Shown: piece after piece, positions 1-5,824 of the stretch
How positions within the stretch are numbered: the first letter of the stretch is position 1
How the letters are laid out: every line of letters begins with the position of its first letter
From: Armatimonadota bacterium
GTDB lineage: Bacteria; Armatimonadota; Zipacnadia; Zipacnadales; FEN-943
Assembly: GCA_029777735.1 (NCBI GenBank)
Contig: JAKORR010000509.1
Location: forward strand, 1 to 9,752
Direction: 5' to 3'
Length of the DNA stretch: 9,752 nt
Program-made: the position numbers and the translations under genes
Notes under the pieces: generated by a model
The model's database searches: none
The model's input: the letters and a program-made list of their open reading frames with translations, nothing else
What the model was told of the DNA's origin: nothing

Positions 1-229
1 CGCCCTTCCCCGGTCCCCGGTCGGTGTTGTACTGGACTCGATAGCCCTCGAAGACCTTTAGGTCTCCGTTGTCCATCCATACTGGGCATGAAACACCGAT
101 GACGCGCCTAGGGTAACGCAGCTTCTCGTGAAGGTAAGATTCCAGATCAAGACGCTCTGCCGCTTCATCCAGTTGCTGACGCGCCGCGGACAAACAACTG
201 TGGGGCTCACAACGGATCATCCTGTTCAT
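1..229 (-). CDS. gdhA: Glutamate dehydrogenase (Glu/Leu/Phe/Val dehydrogenase family), N-terminal part, cut by window edge
   Basis: Translating from the ATG at 229 gives about 76 residues that match the start of the Glu/Leu/Phe/Val dehydrogenase dimerisation domain. They contain an amphipathic start (ARQQLDEAAERLDL), then RYPRRVIGVSCPVWMDNGD, then LKVFEGYRVQYNTDRGPGKG, the family block just before the substrate-binding region. The family interconverts glutamate and 2-oxoglutarate plus ammonia using NAD(P). The catalytic lysines and the nucleotide-binding domain lie beyond the window, so cofactor choice cannot be read. The start is set by a strong Shine-Dalgarno AGGAGGAG (244-237), 7 nt upstream; an ATG three codons in is too far from it. 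It follows groEL on the same strand, but a terminator-like hairpin and over 380 bp separate them, so it is probably a separate transcription unit. A specific leucine or phenylalanine dehydrogenase is less likely but not excluded. Confidence 0.85.
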   Translation of the reverse strand, partial: MNRMIRCEPHSCLSAARQQLDEAAERLDLESYLHEKLRYPRRVIGVSCPVWMDNGDLKVFEGYRVQYNTDRGPGKG

Positions 230-541
230 CCAAATACTCCTCCTGTCCAAAGGCAACGGGTATAGTATGGCGGGCGCACCATCGCAGAACCAAGAGGGCC
301 ATCCCTCGGCGGTTACCCAAACGCCGGCGCGGGAAGCAAACACCTTTGTACACCCAGGCCGACAAGTAAACCCAGGATCGCCGGTGCCACAGCTCAGGCA
401 GACGCGCCAGTAAGATACACGGCACATCCCGAGCGCGCAAGACCCCGGTAACGGCGAATCACGCGCCTAGACCATCTCTGGACGCACCCTCCTCATCCGA
501 AACAGCGTCTCGCGGCTCCGAAGCGCAGCACAAAGAATCGA
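230..541. other. Intergenic region upstream of gdh, no confident gene
   Basis: No convincing gene is seen here. On the minus strand a TTG-initiated frame of 77 codons (440-207) is open, but it has no clear Shine-Dalgarno, an Arg/Trp-rich composition without a recognisable motif, and it runs into the gdh start. I treat it as unsupported. A TACTAT hexamer (minus strand, 267-262), about 32 nt before the gdh ATG, could be a -10 box, but I found no good -35 at proper spacing. The gdh Shine-Dalgarno lies at 237-244. The rest looks like non-coding or decayed sequence. Confidence 0.5.
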
Positions 542-566
542 GCCGGACACCCTTGTGGCGTCCGGC
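542..566 (-). terminator. Probable groEL terminator hairpin
   Basis: The minus strand shows a perfect 7-bp stem (GCCGGAC / GTCCGGC) around an 11-nt loop that can add two more pairs after one mismatch. It is followed by TCGATTCTTTG, a weak T-rich run. It starts about 50 nt after the groEL stop and lies between groEL and gdh, where a terminator is expected. The T-tract is interrupted, so termination may be partial or Rho-assisted. Confidence 0.5.
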
Positions 567-578
567 CCGAGATGGTTT

Positions 579-588
579 ACTGTACAGT
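579..588. repeat. 10-bp palindrome ACTGTACAGT after groEL
   Basis: A perfect 10-bp palindrome lies between the groEL stop and the terminator-like hairpin. It could be a small protein-binding site or chance. No function is assigned. Confidence 0.3.
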
Positions 589-617
589 GACCGGGGCGTC
601 CAGCCTGCTGCCCGTAC

Positions 618-2216
618 CTACTTCTCTTCCTTCTCTTCCTCTTCCTTCTCGGCCAGCGCGCCCTCAGTCGTCAGAATCATCCCAGCGATGCTGCCCGCGT
701 TCTGAAGCGCCACGCGGGTTACCATCACTGGGTCGGTGATTCCACGCTCCATCATGTCAGCCATCTCCCCGGCAAGAGCGTCAAAGCCCCAGTTCGGGTC
801 GTCTTGTTCCAGAGCACGCTCGACGATGACAGCACCCGGGAATCCGGCATTGTCCGCGATCGTCCTCATGGGCTCGCGCAATGCCTGCCGCACGATGTCC
901 ACGCCCGTGGCCTCGTCTTCATCCTTGCTCTTCACCTTGTCCAGCGCCGAGATGGCGTGTAGCAGAGCCGCACCGCCGCCCGGCACAATGCCTTCCTCAA
1001 CCGCCGCTCGCGTGGCCGACAGGCCGTCCTCAAAGCGGTGTTTCTTCTCCTTCAACTCCGTCTCGGTGGCAGCGCCCACCTCGATGACCGCCACGCCTCC
1101 AGTCATCTTCGCCAGCCGTTCCTCGAGCTTCTCGCGGTCGTAGTCGCTCTCTGTCTCCTCAATCTGGCGGCGAATCTGACGGATCCTACCCTGCACTGCT
1201 TCGGGATCGCCATAACCCTCCACGATCGTGCAGGTATCCTTATCCACCACCACACGCTTGGCCGACCCAAGCTGCTCGATCTGCACACTCTCGAGCTTGA
1301 GCCCCAGGTCCTCACTGATGAACTGGGCACCTGTGAGAACGGCCACGTCTGCCAAGATGGCCTTACGCCGGTCCCCGAAGCCCGGAGCTTTGACAGCGCA
1401 AGCGCGTAGCGTGCCGCGCAGGTGGTTGACAACCAGGGTTGCCAGAGCGTCAGCCTCGACATCCTCGGCGAGGATGAGGATCGACCGACCAGCCCGCGCA
1501 ACGGACTCCAGAAGCGGCACTATGTCGATGGCCGAGCTTACCTTCTTCTCGTAGACGAGAATCAGCGGCTCCTCTAGCACAGCCGACATGGTGTCCGGGT
1601 CGGTGACGAAGTAGGGTGAGATGAAGCCCTTGTCGAGCTGCATGCCTTCTACGAACTCAATTCGTGTCTCGGAAGACTTGCCCTCCTCGACAGTGATGAC
1701 ACCATCCTTGCCTACCTCGCTCATGGCCTGGGCCACGATCCGCCCAATCTCGCGGTCGTTGCCCGCAATAGCCGCCACATTCTCCATTTTCTCTGGTGTA
1801 TCGACCTCAATGGCCATCTGCCGTAGCCTGGCAATGACAGCTTCGACAGCCCGATCGATACCGCGCTTGAGGAACATCGGATTCGCTCCGGCCGCCACGG
1901 CCTTGAGGCCATTGCGCAGGATGGCTTGGGCCAGAACCGTAGCCGTTGTCGTGCCGTCGCCCGCCAGGTCGTTGGTCTTGGATGCCACCTGCACGAGCAG
2001 CTTGGCACCCATGTTCTCGAAGCTGTCCGGTAGCTCAATCTCCTTGGCTACCGTTACTCCATCCTTTGTGATCGTTGGCGATCCAAAGCTTTTTTGAAGC
2101 AGCGCGTTGCGGCCCGCAGGCCCCAGCGTAACTTTTACTGCTGCAGCTACCGTATTGGCGCCCCGTTCCAGGGCCGCACGCGCGTCGCTTCCGTAAAGAA
2201 TTTCCTTAGCTGGCAT
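618..2216 (-). CDS. groEL: 60-kDa chaperonin GroEL (Cpn60, group I)
   Basis: This encodes a 532-residue group I chaperonin subunit, which forms double seven-membered rings and folds proteins in an ATP-driven chamber capped by GroES. Visible landmarks are the equatorial nucleotide site with TLGPAGRN (30-37) and GDGTTTAT (86-93, containing Asp87), the apical domain (about 190-375), AVKAPGFGDRRKA (274-286), catalytic Asp397 in RFEDGLSATRAAVEEG, and VPGGGAALL (411-419). The ATG at 2216 is preferred over an in-frame ATG at 2294 because AAGGAGAGG (2235-2227) sits 10 nt upstream and the protein then begins MPAKEILYGSDAR like the family. It follows groES by 111 bp and is almost certainly cotranscribed with it. 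The C-terminus ends EKEEEEKEEK instead of the Gly-Gly-Met tail common in the family. All ATPase residues checked are intact, so it should be functional. Confidence 0.98.
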   Translation of the reverse strand: MPAKEILYGSDARAALERGANTVAAAVKVTLGPAGRNALLQKSFGSPTITKDGVTVAKEIELPDSFENMGAKLLVQVASKTNDLAGDGTTTATVLAQAILRNGLKAVAAGANPMFLKRGIDRAVEAVIARLRQMAIEVDTPEKMENVAAIAGNDREIGRIVAQAMSEVGKDGVITVEEGKSSETRIEFVEGMQLDKGFISPYFVTDPDTMSAVLEEPLILVYEKKVSSAIDIVPLLESVARAGRSILILAEDVEADALATLVVNHLRGTLRACAVKAPGFGDRRKAILADVAVLTGAQFISEDLGLKLESVQIEQLGSAKRVVVDKDTCTIVEGYGDPEAVQGRIRQIRRQIEETESDYDREKLEERLAKMTGGVAVIEVGAATETELKEKKHRFEDGLSATRAAVEEGIVPGGGAALLHAISALDKVKSKDEDEATGVDIVRQALREPMRTIADNAGFPGAVIVERALEQDDPNWGFDALAGEMADMMERGITDPVMVTRVALQNAGSIAGMILTTEGALAEKEEEEKEEK

Positions 2217-2327
2217 ATTTAACAACCCTCTCCTTGCTTTCGCCCAAGATTGAGGATTCCTTCTCCACGTCCAAGAATCCCTACTAAAATGCAAGACCCA
2301 AGAGTGAAAACAGCCTTTGGTCCGGAA
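2217..2327 (-). other. groES-groEL intergenic spacer with weak inverted repeat
   Basis: This 111-bp spacer carries the groEL Shine-Dalgarno (2227-2235). An imperfect inverted repeat, GGATTC (2254-2259) and GAATCC (2275-2280), could form a weak hairpin in the groESL message. I saw no T-tract and no convincing internal promoter, so I read it as an intra-operon spacer. Confidence 0.5.
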
Positions 2328-2621
2328 CTAGTCCTCTACGATCTTGGCGTAGACCTGCTCCACGTCAAGAATGATGTGTTCCACACCGTCCAGCTTAATT
2401 TTGTGACCGCCGTACTTGGCGTAGACCACACGGTCTCCTTCCTTCAAGTCGGGCGGAATCAGTTTGCCGTCCTCGTCTCTCTTGCCCTCGCCCACAGCGA
2501 TGACAAGACCCCTCTGCGGCTTCTCCTTTGCCGTCTCGGGTAGAACGATACTGCCTTCCATATCCTGGCCTTCTTCAGGCTTGATCAGCACTCGGTTGCC
2601 CAGAATGCGAAGTTTAGCCAT
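2328..2621 (-). CDS. groES: 10-kDa co-chaperonin GroES (Cpn10)
   Basis: The product is 97 residues, the usual length for GroES, which forms a seven-membered lid that caps GroEL and triggers substrate release into the chamber. The N-terminus (LRILGNRVLIKPEE) is the conserved first strand region. The mobile loop that docks on GroEL is about residues 18-35 with the hydrophobic tripeptide I25-V26-L27. The second half has EGDRVVYAKYGGHKIKLDG, the typical GroES core. The ATG is supported by GGGAGGA (2633-2627), 5 nt upstream. groES is the first gene after a promoter-containing gap and precedes groEL, the normal order. Its first dozen codons carry a near-match to the CIRCE operator, annotated separately. 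Confidence 0.97.
   Translation of the reverse strand: MAKLRILGNRVLIKPEEGQDMEGSIVLPETAKEKPQRGLVIAVGEGKRDEDGKLIPPDLKEGDRVVYAKYGGHKIKLDGVEHIILDVEQVYAKIVED
2585..2611. promoter_or_regulatory. CIRCE-like inverted repeat inside the start of groES
   Basis: On the plus strand the site reads TCAGCACTC-N9-GAATGCGAA. The CIRCE consensus bound by the HrcA repressor is TTAGCACTC-N9-GAGTGCTAA. The match is 8/9 in the left arm and 7/9 in the right arm, with exactly nine spacer bases. It covers codons 4-12 of groES. CIRCE normally lies between promoter and start codon, so the coding position is unusual, though still within the early transcribed region. Part of the match is favoured by the conserved Arg-Val-Leu coding there, so chance remains possible. 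No hrcA gene is in the window. Confidence 0.45.
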
Positions 2622-2664
2622 CTTGATCCTCCCTTCGATAACCCACGATGTGAGAGTATATTCT

Positions 2665-2687
2665 ACCGCAGCGTGATGAGCTGCGGT
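2665..2687 (-). promoter_or_regulatory. Leader hairpin in the groES 5' UTR
   Basis: There is a perfect 8-bp inverted repeat, ACCGCAGC / GCTGCGGT, around a 7-nt loop. It would lie in the predicted groESL leader, about 18 nt after the expected transcription start and 43 nt before the ATG. No T-tract follows, so it is not a standard terminator. It could stabilise the mRNA, affect translation with temperature, or be a protein site. Confidence 0.45.
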
Positions 2688-2711
2688 GCTACACGAACAA
2701 TCAACCTACAA

Positions 2712-2740
2712 ATCATAATCCTTGTCACAGTACATGACAA
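2712..2740 (-). promoter_or_regulatory. Sigma70-type promoter for groES-groEL
   Basis: The minus strand carries a -35 box TTGTCA (2740-2735; 5/6 to TTGACA) and a -10 box TATGAT (2717-2712; 5/6 to TATAAT), separated by exactly 17 bp. The expected start of transcription is near 2705, giving a leader of roughly 84 nt before groES. The region is AT-richer than its surroundings. An inverted repeat overlaps the -35 box and spacer, which suits a repressor site. This promoter separates groESL from the upstream clp gene. Confidence 0.75.
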
Positions 2741-2741
2741 G
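2721..2741. promoter_or_regulatory. HAIR-like 7-7-7 inverted repeat overlapping the groES promoter
   Basis: The site is CTTGTCA-N7-TGACAAG, with perfect 7-bp arms and a 7-bp spacer. The HspR operator HAIR is CTTGAGT-N7-ACTCAAG, with the same arm length, spacer length and outer CTTG/CAAG, but the inner three bases differ (8 of 14 arm positions match). It overlaps the whole -35 box and most of the promoter spacer, an ideal place for repression. hspR lies in the same cluster. The assignment to HspR is an inference. Confidence 0.55.
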
Positions 2742-2743
2742 AC

Positions 2744-2774
2744 GGCCTGCGACCTGTTTTTGCAGCGCAGGGCC
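2744..2774 (-). terminator. Imperfect hairpin just after the clp gene
   Basis: On the minus strand GGCCCTGCG and CGCAGGCC can pair with one bulged base, around a loop holding CTG-CAAAAA-CAG. It begins 14 nt after the clp stop and ends just before the groES -35 box. No T-run follows. It may weaken read-through from clp into groES, but it is not a canonical intrinsic terminator. Confidence 0.3.
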
Positions 2775-2787
2775 GCGCCGACCATCT

Positions 2788-5262
2788 CTATCCTCCAGCG
2801 ATCTTCTGCTGCGGCGGAGCCGCAGCCTCGTCCTTTATCTTCAGCCGCAGGGTCAGCCCTCCGTCTTCCACGTCCAGCAGAATCGTGTCACCCTCGGTGA
2901 ACTCACCGCGCAGCACGGCCGAAGCTATCGGATTCTCAACCTCTCTCTGGATCACTCGCCGCAGCGGGCGGGCCCCAAAGGCCGGGTCATAGCCCTTCTC
3001 CGATAGCAGCTCCCTAGCTTCCTGCGACGCCTCCAGTGAGATGTGACGTTCCGACAGCCTGCGAGCCACCTGGTTCAGCATCAAGTCCACGATCTGCAGA
3101 ATCTCCTCGCGCGAAAGGGGGTGAAACACGATTATCTCGTCTATGCGATTCAACAGTTCGGGCCGGAAAATGCCCGCCAGCTCCTGGAGCAGTGTCTCCC
3201 TCATGTGATCATAGTACTCCCGCCGCTCCGTCTCATCCCACTCCGGGTTCGGCGGTAGGAGACTCTGCGTGCCCACGTTGCTGGTCATGATCACAACCGT
3301 GTTTGAGAAGTCCACCGTGTGGCCCTGACCGTCCGTCAGCCGCCCATCCTCCAGAATCTGCAGCAATATATTGAACACATCTTGATGAGCCTTCTCGATC
3401 TCATCCAGCAGAATCACCCTGTAAGGCCGTCGACGCACGGCTTCAGTGAGCTGGCCACCTTCCTCATAGCCTACGTAGCCTGGCGGCGCACCGATCAGCC
3501 GCGAGACCGTGTGCTTCTCCATGTACTCCGACATGTCAATGCGTACCAGGGCGTCTTCGTCGTCGAAGAGGAATTCTGCCAGGGCCTTGGCCAGCTCGGT
3601 CTTGCCTACGCCCGTGGGGCCCAGGAAAATGAAGGAGCCGATGGGACGTCGCGGATCCTTCAGCCCTGCTCGCGAGCGCCGAATTGCCTCGCTTACTACC
3701 CTCACAGCCTCATTCTGGCCCTTGACACGCTGATGCAGCCGCTCCTCCATGTGCAGCAGCTTCTCGGCCTCGTCCTCGAGCATGTCGTGGACCGGGATGC
3801 CTGTCCATTCCGACACGATCTCGGCCACGTCCTCCGGACGCACAACCTCGTCGCAAGCCTCGCGACCCTGCCATTGCTCCTCGGCAACAGGAAGCAGTGC
3901 ATCTATCTCGTCGATGCGCCGCTTGATACGCTGGGCTTCCTCATAGTCCCCGCGCTGCGATGCCTCCAGGCCCTTTTGCATTAGTTCATCTTTCTCGCGT
4001 CGCAGAACCTCCGGCCGCGGTGGCAAATCGCAGGTCGCGATTCGCACCCGCGCCGCCGCCTCGTCTATTAGGTCGATGGCCTTATCAGGCAGGAATCGGT
4101 CCGCGATATACCGATTCGACAGCACAGCAGCTGCCTCTATTGCTTCATCCGTGATTCTCACGTTATGGTGTTCCTCGTACTTCGGCCGTAATCCTCGCAG
4201 AATCTCCACCGTCTCCTCAATGGTGGGTTCATCCACAAAGACCGGTTGGAACCGCCGCTCCAGGGCCGCGTCCTTTTCCACGTACTTGCGATACTCGTCC
4301 AGCGTCGTCGCACCCACGCACTGCATCTCGCCTCGCGCCAGCGCAGGCTTGAGGATGTTACTGGCATCGATGGCACCCTCGGCCGCCCCAGCCCCGATGA
4401 CCGTGTGCAGCTCGTCAATGAAAACGATGATGTCACCCTTAGCGGCTCGAATCTCGTCCATGACGGCCTTGAGCCGCTCCTCGAACTCCCCCCGATACTT
4501 GGTACCCGCCACCAGTGCCGCCAGGTCGAGCTGGATCACACGCTTGCCCCGCAGTATGTCGGGTATATGGCCGTCCACGATGCGCTGCGCCAGTCCCTCT
4601 GCTATGGCGGTCTTGCCCACCCCTGGCTCGCCGATCAATACAGGGTTGTTCTTTGTACGGCGCGCCAAAATCTCGATGACCCGCCGAATCTCTCTCTCTC
4701 GACCGATCACTGGGTCGAGCTTGCCCTGCCGCGCTAGCTCGGTCAAATCGCGGCCGAACCGCTCCAGCGCGTCGTACTGCTCTTCAGCGTCCTCCGATGT
4801 CACCTTGTGGCTGCCACGTACCTGTTGTAGGCCCCCCAGTACGGCCTCTGTAGTCACACCCGCGGCTGTCAGCGCGCGGGCTGCTGCTGTCGCACCGTCC
4901 TCCAGGATCGCCAACAGCACGTGCTCCTGCGCCACATACTCGTCCGTCATGCGCGCGGCAACCTGCTCAGCCAGACGCATTACGCGGTCGAAAGCGGGCG
5001 TGATGTATATCTGCGCCGTGTCGCCGCCTTGGGATACGCCCACCTGGGGACGCGACGCCAGCTCGCGCTCCACGCGCTGAATGACTTGGCGCACGTCCAC
5101 GCCCGTGGCCGTGAGCACCTTGTGCGTCACACCCTCAGTGTCCTCGAGCATCGCCAACAGTAGGTGCTCAACATCCAGTTGGTTGTGCTTGTAACGCTGC
5201 AAAATCTGCTGCGCGTCGCTCAGAGATTGCTTAACCTTATTGGTAAACTTGTCAATATTCAT
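2788..5262 (-). CDS. clpC: ClpC/ClpB-family AAA+ Hsp100 unfoldase with short M domain
   Basis: This is an 824-residue double-AAA+ ring ATPase that threads proteins through its pore for disaggregation or degradation. In order: an N-terminal double Clp-N repeat (about 1-145); D1 with Walker A GEPGVGKT (211-218), pore motif KYRG (255-258), Walker B FIDE (281-284) and arginines 336-337; a short M domain (about 410-470); D2 with Walker A GPTGVGKT (548-555), pore motif GYVG (595-598), Walker B LLDE (618-621) and sensor-2 GARPLRR (763-769). The M domain is about half the usual ClpB length, and D1 and D2 read like ClpC (AEGAIDASNILKP; RAGLKDPRRPIGSFIFLGPT). The linker before D1 (ALERFGRDLTELARQGKLDP) is more ClpB-like. 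Where B. subtilis ClpC carries its ClpP-docking VGF loop, this protein has LLPPNPEWDE (668-677). The start is the ATG at 5262 with a weak GGTGAG close upstream. It follows hspR by 139 bp. An alternative annotation is clpB. Confidence 0.93.
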   Translation of the reverse strand: MNIDKFTNKVKQSLSDAQQILQRYKHNQLDVEHLLLAMLEDTEGVTHKVLTATGVDVRQVIQRVERELASRPQVGVSQGGDTAQIYITPAFDRVMRLAEQVAARMTDEYVAQEHVLLAILEDGATAAARALTAAGVTTEAVLGGLQQVRGSHKVTSEDAEEQYDALERFGRDLTELARQGKLDPVIGREREIRRVIEILARRTKNNPVLIGEPGVGKTAIAEGLAQRIVDGHIPDILRGKRVIQLDLAALVAGTKYRGEFEERLKAVMDEIRAAKGDIIVFIDELHTVIGAGAAEGAIDASNILKPALARGEMQCVGATTLDEYRKYVEKDAALERRFQPVFVDEPTIEETVEILRGLRPKYEEHHNVRITDEAIEAAAVLSNRYIADRFLPDKAIDLIDEAAARVRIATCDLPPRPEVLRREKDELMQKGLEASQRGDYEEAQRIKRRIDEIDALLPVAEEQWQGREACDEVVRPEDVAEIVSEWTGIPVHDMLEDEAEKLLHMEERLHQRVKGQNEAVRVVSEAIRRSRAGLKDPRRPIGSFIFLGPTGVGKTELAKALAEFLFDDEDALVRIDMSEYMEKHTVSRLIGAPPGYVGYEEGGQLTEAVRRRPYRVILLDEIEKAHQDVFNILLQILEDGRLTDGQGHTVDFSNTVVIMTSNVGTQSLLPPNPEWDETERREYYDHMRETLLQELAGIFRPELLNRIDEIIVFHPLSREEILQIVDLMLNQVARRLSERHISLEASQEARELLSEKGYDPAFGARPLRRVIQREVENPIASAVLRGEFTEGDTILLDVEDGGLTLRLKIKDEAAAPPQQKIAGG

Positions 5263-5401
5263 ACTCTCACCGACCTGCTCTCCCGGATTCGAACCCTACC
5301 ACAATGTCTAGAACCCTCAGGGCGCAACCCCATGAGTTTCATGCCGGGGTGGTGTCAAGGACCTTAAACCGCAACAGCTGCCTTCCAAACCACCTAACCA
5401 C
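5263..5401 (-). other. hspR-clp intergenic spacer
   Basis: This 139-bp gap has no gene. On the minus strand a TTGACA (5356-5351) could be a -35 box, but no good -10 stands at 16-18 bp, so I do not call a promoter. A tandem 8-bp repeat (AACCACCT twice, 5388-5403) overlaps the hspR stop codon. No clear terminator is present, so clp may be reached by read-through from hspR. Confidence 0.5.
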
Positions 5402-5788
5402 CTACCCAGGCATTCTCTCACGGCGGTTCTCAACGCGTCCCGACAGCGCTACCGGGCGTCTCTCGGGAGCAGGCTTGAGTTGCCGCGGCCCCCGCGCGAG
5501 GTCCTCCTCCAGCCGCTCGATGTGCGCCTGTAGGCGCTCGATGCGGTCCAGTAGGTTCAGCACCACCTCCACGCCCGCCAAGTTCATGCCTAGCTCTTCA
5601 GTAAAGCGGCGGATCTGGCGAACTCTTTCCAGATCGGCCTCGCAATACATGCGCTGGCCACACTTGGTTCGCGTGGGCCGCATGAGACCCTTGCGCTCGT
5701 AGGCCCGCAGCGTCTGCGGATGCACGCCCAGCAGACGCGCCGCAACGCTTATGGAGTAGACAGGATCTTGGGTGCTGCGATCTGCCAT
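5402..5788 (-). CDS. hspR: HspR, MerR-family heat-shock repressor
   Basis: The product is 128 residues. It opens with a MerR helix-turn-helix (about 11-31, YSISVAARLLGVHPQTLRAY), then a wing with ERKGLMRPTRTKCGQRMY (31-48) and a predicted coiled-coil dimerisation helix (about 74-99, rich in Leu/Ile/Glu/Arg). PVYSISVAARLLGVHPQTLR is the HspR signature. In Streptomyces and Mycobacterium, HspR binds HAIR operators and represses dnaK, clpB and its own operon, with DnaK acting as co-repressor. The ATG at 5788 has GGAG (5801-5798), 9 nt upstream. It lies 36 bp after dnaJ, the same order as the actinobacterial dnaK operon, so it is likely cotranscribed. A HAIR-like site before groES is a candidate target. 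The C-terminal tail (about 100-128) is basic and low-complexity, with no visible metal-binding motif. Confidence 0.93.
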   Translation of the reverse strand: MADRSTQDPVYSISVAARLLGVHPQTLRAYERKGLMRPTRTKCGQRMYCEADLERVRQIRRFTEELGMNLAGVEVVLNLLDRIERLQAHIERLEEDLARGPRQLKPAPERRPVALSGRVENRRERMPG

Positions 5789-5824
5789 CTGCTATCACTC
5801 CACGGTCACCGGCCCTTGTATCGC

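Noticed and set aside
207..440. A 77-codon minus-strand frame upstream of gdh
   Set aside because: It has a TTG start, no clear ribosome site, no recognisable motif, and overlaps the well-supported gdh start. It could be a decayed remnant, but nothing supports it as a gene.
2217..2294. N-terminal extension of GroEL from an in-frame ATG at 2294
   Set aside because: The extra 26 residues do not resemble GroEL, that ATG lacks a Shine-Dalgarno, and the ATG at 2216 has a good one.
4076..5080. A 334-codon open frame on the plus strand, antisense to the clp gene
   Set aside because: It lies wholly within a conserved gene on the other strand, has Ser/Arg-rich low-complexity composition and no family motif, as expected from GC-rich antisense codons.
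5285..5295. tRNA T-arm-like sequence GGTTCGAATCC (minus strand) upstream of clp
   Set aside because: The flanking bases do not form a 5-bp T stem, and no D arm, anticodon arm or acceptor stem can be built around it, so it is not a tRNA and is too weak to call an attachment-site remnant.
5351..5356. TTGACA as a promoter -35 box for clp
   Set aside because: It is a perfect hexamer, but no acceptable -10 box occurs at 16-18 bp spacing on the minus strand.
5474..5480. CTTGAGT half-site of HAIR inside hspR
   Set aside because: The half-site is exact, but there is no matching second arm at the 7-bp spacing.
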